Positions 58,278 to 64,000 of a stretch of 64,000 nt of DNA are shown piece after piece. The notes below the pieces were generated by a model. That model had not been told where the DNA came from. It worked only from the letters and a program-made list of their open reading frames with translations, and made no database searches. A program made the position numbers and the translations under genes. Within the stretch, counting starts at the first letter, position 1, and every line of letters begins with the position of its first letter. The stretch lies in contig CM054057.1 in NCBI GenBank assembly GCA_028641055.1, forward strand, positions 582,643,158 to 582,707,157. The letters are read 5' to 3'. The DNA is from Alopecurus myosuroides. Taxonomy: Eukaryota; Streptophyta; Magnoliopsida; Poales; Poaceae.

Positions 58278-58877
58278 TCATCGTCGTCGGCGAACTCGTC
58301 GGTGACCTCCTCGTCGTCGTCGGAGGTGCATGATGGTATGTCCGAGATAGGCCCCCACCTCGGATCGTCGGAGGCCCAGAATTCGCCGGCGCGGTCGGCC
58401 CGACGAAGCTCTTGCAGCGCCCTCGTCCTCGCCTCCCGAGCGGCATCTAACGCGAGGTGGCGTTCGAGGCGGCGCTCCGCCCGCTCCGCGCGGGGTCTGC
58501 CAGAGCTCCTCGTCGGCGCCCTCCTCCCCCGGGTTGTTCCGGTAATACTCGCGGACGACGCGTTCTTCCCTGGCGTCGACTAGGCCCTGAAACGCGCGGT
58601 GACGGAGGTGGAGGTGGTCGGCGGCAGTGACGATCTGCGGCTTCGGCGCCCTGGCCTCCGCTTCCCAGACGGTGTGGCAGTCGTTGAAGTTCATCAGCGA
58701 CCGCGGGCGGTTGAGGCGCCAGGCCGCCGCGTCCCAGGCGCGGGCGGCCTCCGTGGCCGTCGCAAAGGAGCCGAGGGGGATGCGGTCGTCCCCCCAGCGG
58801 ATATCTGCGCTGAACATTCCGTTCTGCCGTGCTCGGATGCCGCGGAAGCCGGTGGTGCTGTTCCTCCTCGGAGGCAT
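58278..58877 (-). CDS. AP2/ERF-domain protein carried by CACTA 2, antisense
   Basis: AP2 domains bind GC-rich DNA and act in plant transcription factors. The ATG is at 58877 and 199 codons are open. Residues about 9-63 form an AP2-like domain: the YRG part reads GFRGIRARQNGMFSADIRW and the RAYD part reads AARAWDAAAWRLNRPRSLMNF. The usual WLG at the centre is PLG (RIPLGSF). A charged helical region (LHLRHRAFQGLVDAREERVV) follows. A one-base change in the G4 run at 58492-58495 probably shifts the frame: the alternative frame gives an Ala/Arg/Glu-rich helix and a strongly acidic tail (DDDEEVTDEF repeats) to a stop at 58229, a more protein-like ending than the Arg-rich one read here. It lies tail-to-tail with TnpD and has its own TATA box. 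I recall similar AP2 proteins as repetitive in Triticeae but cannot verify that. Confidence 0.72.
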   Translation of the reverse strand: MPPRRNSTTGFRGIRARQNGMFSADIRWGDDRIPLGSFATATEAARAWDAAAWRLNRPRSLMNFNDCHTVWEAEARAPKPQIVTAADHLHLRHRAFQGLVDAREERVVREYYRNNPGEEGADEELWQTPRGAGGAPPRTPPRVRCRSGGEDEGAARASSGRPRRRILGLRRSEVGAYLGHTIMHLRRRRGGHRRVRRRR

Positions 58878-58928
58878 GGTGGAAGCGCGACGGTGCGTGG
58901 AGAGGAGAAGACGCGCTCGAGGCGCGAC

Positions 58929-59020
58929 AGTTTATACCGCGCCCTCCTGGCCATGCGTCACAACTCCCGCGCCACGCGTCGCAACTCCCGCGCCACGCGT
59001 CACAACTCCCGCGCCACGCG
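58929..59020 (-). promoter_or_regulatory. AP2 gene promoter: TATA box and 21-bp tandem repeats
   Basis: On the minus strand TATAAAC lies at 58935-58929, 52 bp before the ATG. Three exact-phase 21-bp units (starts 58954, 58975, 58996, each with CAACTCCCGCGCCACGCG on the plus strand) plus a partial unit lie immediately upstream of it. They differ from the palindromes before the forward genes. Confidence 0.65.
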
Positions 59021-59106
59021 CCACCCTAACACAACCAAGCAAATAGTTGCACATTACTACCCGAGCTCAAAGTGAACACTGACCCAAGCATGGATGGATG
59101 TGTTAA

Positions 59107-59420
59107 GGGGGGGGGGGTGTAGAACAAAACAATCGGTATCACCATCATACAGCCCTACCGTGGCTACTCGGTGCAATATGCATACCAAATGCACGGTAGG
59201 ACGTATGATGGCGAATCCGGATGTTTTGTATTTGCTCGATAAACTGAATATATGATGTATCAAACCTTAAAGGGGGATGTAGAACAAAACTATCGGTATC
59301 GCCATCATACAGCCCCACCGTGGCCACTGGGTGCAATATGCATACAAAATGCACGGCAGGACGTATGATGGCGAATCCGGATGTTTTGTATTTGCTCGAT
59401 GAACTGACCGGTGTATGAAG
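59107..59420. repeat. 160-bp tandem duplication
   Basis: AGAACAAAAC recurs at 59121 and 59281. The two units share CATCATACAGCCC, GTGCAATATGCATAC and GGCGAATCCGGATGTTTTG and differ at roughly 10 positions. The first unit starts with a G11 run (59107-59117). Confidence 0.85.
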
Positions 59421-59469
59421 GTGGACTATATATAGGGTCCTCTGGCTCACAAAGTGTTGTGCTAGGGTT

Positions 59470-59620
59470 TTGATCCAACGGTTAAGAAACCACCTCATCC
59501 AACGGCTCACAACAGCTCGAAAGAAACACACACCGTAGCCCTGATCGAACGGCTCACAACAGCTCGAAAGAAACACACCCGGATCCAACGACTCACAAGC
59601 GCTTTAAAGAAACACACGAT
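59470..59620. repeat. ~45-bp minisatellite, three units
   Basis: Units contain ATCCAACGGCTCACAACAGC followed by TCGAAAGAAACACAC, with a degenerate last unit. Confidence 0.75.
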
Positions 59621-59663
59621 CCGTGTGATTCTATCTGATTGGTCCAAACGAAACCCTAACCCA

Positions 59664-59726
59664 TTTAGTCCCGGTTGGTGTCCCCAACCGGGACTAAAGG
59701 GTTGTTTTCTTCTCGCTATATATATG
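59664..59726 (+). promoter_or_regulatory. Palindrome and TATA box of the 181-aa gene
   Basis: The palindrome 59664-59698 (TTTAGTCCCGGTTGG ... CCAACCGGGACTAAA) is followed 17 bp later by CTATATATATG (59716-59726). The start codon is 52 bp further on. Confidence 0.7.
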
Positions 59727-59777
59727 TATGCATTGCCACACCCTTGGCATAAACACATACAAACTCACCACTCTCTC

Positions 59778-60323
59778 ATGGCTTCTACCGTACCCACTCT
59801 AACATTCATCCAGGCGGAGGCACTTTCCGCCTCGAACTACCCCTGCCCGTGCGGCTACAACGTTCCCGCCGGTTGGATGCTGAGCGCCGGAGGAGTGCTG
59901 GTCCCTCCTCTTCCTCAAGGTGTGGCGCGTCGGGCGGCCATCACGAAGCACTACTATCACGAGCTCACGCCGGAGCAGCGGAGGAATCCCAGTTGGCATC
60001 CCGATAACCAGCATACTTGGGATGCCTTCTTCATCAATCGGCGTGAGAGGGCGCTCGCCAGGTATAAGGAGGACGGCCTGCCTCCTGGGAACTTTCACGA
60101 GGCCGGTCGTCGGCTATGGTGGTCCGGCCGGACTCTACAGAGCGTCATGGACTACATCAGGGCCGGCGATATCCCCCGCCTGCGCTACCCTCAGTCCCAG
60201 TCCTGGAGTCGTGATCCTCCGAGGGAGTGCAGAGCACCGTCATATGATAGTGACGACAACGGCGGCGGCGACTACGACGACTACGAGTACATGTACTATA
60301 GGCCTAGGCAGGAGTATGACTAG
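59778..60323 (+). CDS. Accessory protein of CACTA 2, 181 aa, function unknown
   Basis: ATG 59778 is chosen because it follows a palindrome-TATA promoter at the right distance; the frame is open further upstream without an ATG. The N-terminus has a Cys pair in PCPCGYNVPAGW. The middle has LTPEQRRNPSWHPDNQHTWD and AFFINRRERALARYKED. A Trp-rich segment reads RRLWWSGRTLQSVMDYIRAG, and the tail is acidic/Tyr-rich (DDNGGGDYDDYEYMYY). No membrane segment or signal peptide is seen. It diverges from the AP2 gene, about 0.9 kb away. I do not recognise a characterised family. The clean ORF, with high third-position GC unlike its AT-rich surroundings, argues that it is a real gene. Confidence 0.65.
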   Translation: MASTVPTLTFIQAEALSASNYPCPCGYNVPAGWMLSAGGVLVPPLPQGVARRAAITKHYYHELTPEQRRNPSWHPDNQHTWDAFFINRRERALARYKEDGLPPGNFHEAGRRLWWSGRTLQSVMDYIRAGDIPRLRYPQSQSWSRDPPRECRAPSYDSDDNGGGDYDDYEYMYYRPRQEYD

Positions 60324-60434
60324 CAGATATCAGATCATGCATCTATGCTCTCCGTTTAGGTTTAGATCCACTCTAGCCATTATGTACTGCCTTTTTTATC
60401 TATATATATTCAAGATGTGTGTGAATCTTTATGA

Positions 60435-60546
60435 TTAGTTTTATTTTTCTGAATTTTCTGATATATTATTTGTATTTTTAAGATTTTAAAAAGAATTAGT
60501 TTTATTTTTCTGAATTTTCTGATATATTATTTGTATTTTTAAGTTT
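60435..60546. repeat. 61-bp tandem duplication, AT-rich
   Basis: TTAGTTTTATTTTTCTGAAT and following bases recur at 60435 and 60496, just behind the 181-aa gene. Confidence 0.85.
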
Positions 60547-60574
60547 GGGAAAAGGAAAAGTATTTGAATAACCA

Positions 60575-60768
60575 CCTTTAGTCGCGGTTCGTGTCACGAA
60601 CCGGGACTAAAGGCTCGTTCTGCGCGGGAACGAAAACGCCGCGAAAAATTTCACCTTTAGTCCCGGTTCGTGACACCAACCGGGACTAAAGGCCCGCGGA
60701 GGGTACCCCGGGGGACCTTTAGTCCCGGTTGCTGTCACGAACCGGGACTAAAGGCTGGACCTATATAT
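60575..60768 (+). promoter_or_regulatory. Three palindromes and TATA box before CACTA 2 TnpA
   Basis: Palindromes lie at 60575-60613, 60654-60692 and 60716-60754. Each has arms CCTTTAGTCSCGGTT and AACCGGGACTAAAGG. CTATATAT follows at 60761-60768, 7 bp after the third. Confidence 0.75.
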
Positions 60769-61700
60769 GCGCGGTGCCTTCCTGCCCCAAAATTCTAAGT
60801 CCCAAACCCTCGCGCCGGCGCCCGCTCGTCTTCTGCCTCGTCGCCGTCGCCGTCACGCTCGTCTTCTGCCTCGTCGCCGTCGCCGTCGCCCTTGCAGAGG
60901 ACCGCGCCGTCGCCGTCGCAGTCGCCGTCGGCGCGCCCTTCTCTCCACCGCCTCCACCCTGCTCTGCCCCCGCCCCGTCGCCGTCTCTCCGGTAGGTTCC
61001 CCGCGGGCCGTCGCCGTCGCCCTCGAACCAACGCCATCGAACGGCACCATCGAACAGTGGCCGTGACCTCCTCCCCATCTCCGTTCCCTCCCCCGTGGCC
61101 GGAATCGCCGGAGACCCGAGAGCCTAAACTGCAACCGCCGGCCACCGTGTGACGCCAGGGGTGACGTCATGATGACGTCACCTGGCCACTGTTGGCGAGA
61201 ATTTTTTTTTGATGACGTCATCGTGACACGTGGGGCCCACTTTATATGGAATTACAGAACATAATTAATCTTCTAAATAAAATAACTTTTAATTTATAAT
61301 TCCAAAAATTATGGAAAAATATGCAAAATGTTCAGAAAAATGTAAGCTATCTGTTTATATCATTTTCAATCATGTTTGACAAAGTTCCAAATGAGACCAT
61401 ATTTGAATTTGTATTAAATTCATTAAAATAATGATGAAAATAAGTTTTAATTCAATAAATTCAGAATATTAAGTGTAATATACCAAAATGACCAGGAAAG
61501 CAAATGCAACCTAGCTATGGGGTTCTCTAAGTCATTTGAGAAACTAATCTTGGACACACCTCTAAAGTATGGTTTTCCCCCTCCGGTAGTTATCGTTCTT
61601 CCACCCAAAACCCTAGCAATCTGTTTTCCCTCCTTCTACGACAATATTTGCTAAGTATCCTATATACTTAATTAATTTTTACTACATGCATGTATGCAGG
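60769..61700 (+). other. GC-rich leader and intron of CACTA 2 TnpA gene (probable)
   Basis: 60775-61170 is very GC-rich with GTCGCCGTCGCC simple repeats. 61190-61690 is AT-rich and non-coding, ending in ATGCAG at 61695-61700, an intron acceptor just before the coding ATG. This corresponds to 43118-44855 in CACTA 1. Confidence 0.5.
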
Positions 61701-61708
61701 AGTGACAT

Positions 61709-64000
61709 ATGGCGGACAATAGAGACCTGACGGCGGAACAAGAGGCTGAAGGTTTTATATTAGATATCATAGCCGGAGAACATGATGTAATCTCTTCTTA
61801 TCTGAACCTTGAGGATCAAGAAGATGAAGGAACGGACATTGTCGATGATCAAGGAGGTGAAGAAGGAACATACATTGTGGATGATCAAGGAGGTGAAGGA
61901 ATGGACATTGATGACGGAGGTCAACCGTCGACAAACGACGATCTCCAATTGCAAAGAACAACCACCTCCGGCGAGGTATATATATATATATATATACACA
62001 TTGAGCCTCTCGTGATACAAACTTACTGAAATGTGAATACATATGCACTAACGCGCACGACTCTCTTTCTTATTTTAGCCCTCGGCCGGATCGAGTACGA
62101 CAACGCGTGGCAAATCCAAGGCGATAAAAGATTCCGAAATATATACCATCGAATCAGTCGCTGTAACCGGCAAGCCCCTACAACACACCACAAAGTTTAT
62201 CAACCAATGCGGAGTCATTGTTAGAGACACTGTCCCGATCACCGTCCAGGAATGGAAGGAGCCAAAGAAAGCACGTTTTGGTTTCAGTTATGTCCACAAG
62301 AGAACGAAAAAGGAGATGTTCAGAAAGCTTATGGTACATTTCATTCTACCTCCGGAATACCACAAAAAAGATGAATTCGGTGAGGAGGTTCCAGGTGGAC
62401 GTCAGAGGAGGAGGCTAGTCAAAGAGTTCGCTCTTCAGAAGATGGCCGAAGCATTCCGGAACTTCAAGAAAAAATTGTTCCTTGAATATGTCAACAAGGG
62501 CAAGACTCCGCTTTTCACTGGACAACATGAGAAACTGAGAGATGATTGGACAGAATTTGTGACGCAGAAGAAATCGGAGCATTTCCAGGAAATGTCGAAA
62601 AAAATAAGGCTAATGCGGATAAGAAACAGTACCATCATGTTATGGGGCCAGGAGGATACCGCGTTTTGGCGCCTAAGTGGCAGGCGATGGAGGACGGCCT
62701 GAGGGCAAGAGGAATCCCTCCAGGTACAGAGGGATGGGACGAAAGAGCCAAAATGTGGTGGTACGGGCATGGGGGATTGCTAGACCTAGAGACAGGGGCG
62801 TGTGTTCATCGGCGGACAACGTTTGCTCCCACAAAAGACCTTGTTGACGCAATGACCAAAGCTCAAAAGGGCATTCTCAGGTTCAACAGAGAGAGAGACC
62901 AACTGACCCATGCCCTCGGGAATCCTGAACACGGAGGACATATACGAGGCAAAGGCAGATTGCCGTGGAAAGTAGGGTTTCCCCAGGAGGGTGACCCGTA
63001 CTGTTACAGAAGCCGTAAGAGAAATGTGGACCGGGCTGCTGTCGAAGCTGCAGATCTTCTGTCGAAGCTTGCAACGGAAGTTAGTGAGTTGAAGCAGACC
63101 GTGGCGGGAATAGTTGAGAAAGAAACAGCGGCGGCTGCAGGTCCGCATGAAGAACATGCAACGGATCAGCGGAGAAGCAGCGTGGCTTCCACGGAGGCCC
63201 CGCCTGCAGGTGCTAATGCACCGATGACCGAGGGTCGTGCACCGGAGCCTCACTACCCCGTGGATGATGTAAAGGAGATGAAAGAATGTGATCTGCATTA
63301 TCCCGTGGGGAACATTTCCATGAAGGTAGCTATAGGCAGTGCTTTACCCTATACACCTGGAGCACTCCATCACAACAACCCCATTCCATATGGCTATTCT
63401 CGTGTCACGGTGGAAGACATAGTCCAAGGGTTTGAGGACCTGGAGATTGACATAGCTACACCCGAAGGGGAGAGAAGACTTGGAGATGTCAAGCGCCAGT
63501 TCATTCTATGGAAAAAAAGTACATAGTGTTTCCAGGCGAGACGCCAAGGCTAACAAGTCCACCCCCCCCCCCCCGATGGTGCAGGTGCTGGTGGTGGTGG
63601 TGCTGGTGCTGGTTCACCTACGCCTCCTTCACGCCATTCGACATCGCCCCCGATTCCTCCTCCGGCGGTTAAGCAGCCGTCGCCCCCCATTCCTCCTCCG
63701 GAGGAAAAGCAGACGTCTCCCCCCATTCCTCCTCCGGAGGAAAAGCAGACGTCTCCCCCCATTCCTCCTCCGGAGGATAAGCAGACGTCGCCCCCCATTC
63801 CTCCTCCAGCGAAGAAACAGAAGCAGGCGGGCAGCAAGGGAACTTGCTCTTGGTCTATTAACCCGGAGCCTTATGTACCTAAGACCACACGGGTACCGGA
63901 GCCATCACTGAAGCCTCTCCCCCGAAGGGCTTGGGAACTTAGTGATGCTGAAACCAAATTGGCCGTGAAGGCTGACGTTGAGAAATGGCTTGCCCGTCAG
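61709..64000 (+). CDS. CACTA 2 TnpA-type protein (Transposase_24), partial at window edge
   Basis: Exon 1 is 61709-61975 (89 codons, acidic, with two DIVDDQGGE-type repeats). The intron 61976-62078 starts GTATATAT and ends TTTTAG. Exon 2 runs from 62079 off the window. It encodes CGVIVRDTVPITVQEWKE, FALQKMAEAFRNFKKKLF and YHHVMGPGGYRVLAPKW (Transposase_24-like), a likely coiled coil (AADLLSKLATEVSELKQTV), NISMKVAIGSALPY, and a proline-rich repeat region. The frame changes three times, each at a homopolymer: A7 at 62598-62604, A7 at about 63512-63518 and C13 at 63562-63574. Apart from those, exon 2 is open. In CACTA 1 the corresponding protein continues into a C48-like region, which would lie outside this window. 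Confidence 0.72.
63644..63823 (+). repeat. Five 36-bp units coding PPIPPPEEKQTS-like repeats
   Basis: Unit starts are at 63644, 63680, 63716, 63752 and 63788, in frame. The middle units are almost identical, so the array expanded recently. It forms the proline-rich linker of TnpA. Confidence 0.9.

Larger units (their letters stand above)
54163..64000 (+). mobile_element. CACTA transposon 2 with extra genes, right end outside window
   Basis: The left terminus CACCGGTAGAAAATAGGCC is followed by subterminal palindromes and a TnpD-type transposase closely related to that of CACTA 1. An antisense AP2-domain gene, a forward 181-codon gene and a TnpA-type gene reading into the window edge come next. 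The fourth base of the terminus is C where CACTA ends have T. The right end and target duplication cannot be checked. Confidence 0.85.

Noticed and set aside
58599..59075. Forward 158-aa ORF over the AP2 gene
   Set aside because: It is the antisense of the AP2 reading frame, with no motif of its own.
60761..61221. Several overlapping Arg/Ala-rich ORFs on both strands
   Set aside because: They come from GTCGCC-type simple repeats in a GC-rich leader. All frames are open by composition.
63644..63823. Regular 36-bp repeats resembling a CRISPR array
   Set aside because: The units are contiguous with no unique spacers, they code in frame for a Pro-rich linker, and the genome is a plant.
63550..63837. 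Gly-rich minus-strand ORF
   Set aside because: It is the antisense shadow of the Pro-rich repeat (CCN read as GGN).

Overview
This is plant nuclear DNA, most likely from a Triticeae grass (wheat, barley or Aegilops type). The evidence is nested class I and class II elements, CACTA elements with the palindromic subterminal motif CCTTTAGTCCCGGTT/AACCGGGACTAAAGG, a low-coding Gypsy LTR element with a tRNA-Asp primer site, Stowaway-, Tourist- and hAT-type MITEs, and plant genes with GT-AG introns. I see no bacterial operons, rRNA or tRNA genes.

Layout. (1) 1-20.0 kb: a tandem pair of receptor-like kinase fragments. Copy 1 (1468-6240) is cut by a PIF/Harbinger transposon ending at 1464 and by an antisense LINE (2076-5698). 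Two head-to-tail LINEs (about 6.24-18.57 kb) separate it from copy 2 (18604-19740). (2) 21.7-32.2 kb: the one clearly intact host gene, a 12-exon plant diacylglycerol kinase. All exons join in frame to 499 codons. Intron 6 holds a complete antisense Copia retrotransposon (24785-29750, target duplication CACAT). (3) 32.3-37.1 kb: MITEs, a small duplicated piece of the kinase gene, and two decayed Copia 3' ends in inverted orientation. (4) 37122-53579: a complete 16.5-kb CACTA transposon (target duplication TCT) with a decayed TnpD transposase, a 0.67-kb tandem array, and a TnpA-type gene that ends in a Ulp1/C48 protease-like region and is split by a 4.8-kb Gypsy remnant. (5) 54163-64000: a second, related CACTA that runs off the window. 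Between TnpD and TnpA it carries an antisense AP2/ERF-domain gene and a divergent 181-codon gene of unknown function.

How the parts may work together. In both CACTA elements a palindromic subterminal-type motif sits just upstream of a TATA box for each forward-strand gene (TnpD, the 181-aa gene, TnpA). In En/Spm the TnpA protein binds subterminal motifs and regulates the element's promoter. Repeated use of the motif inside the elements therefore suggests each forward gene is under the transposon's own regulator. The AP2 gene instead has its own TATA box and a 21-bp repeat array. This regulated cargo arrangement is the most interesting feature of the window. The transposase genes as read here carry frameshifts or stops. 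Several in the second CACTA lie in homopolymer runs and could be sequencing errors.
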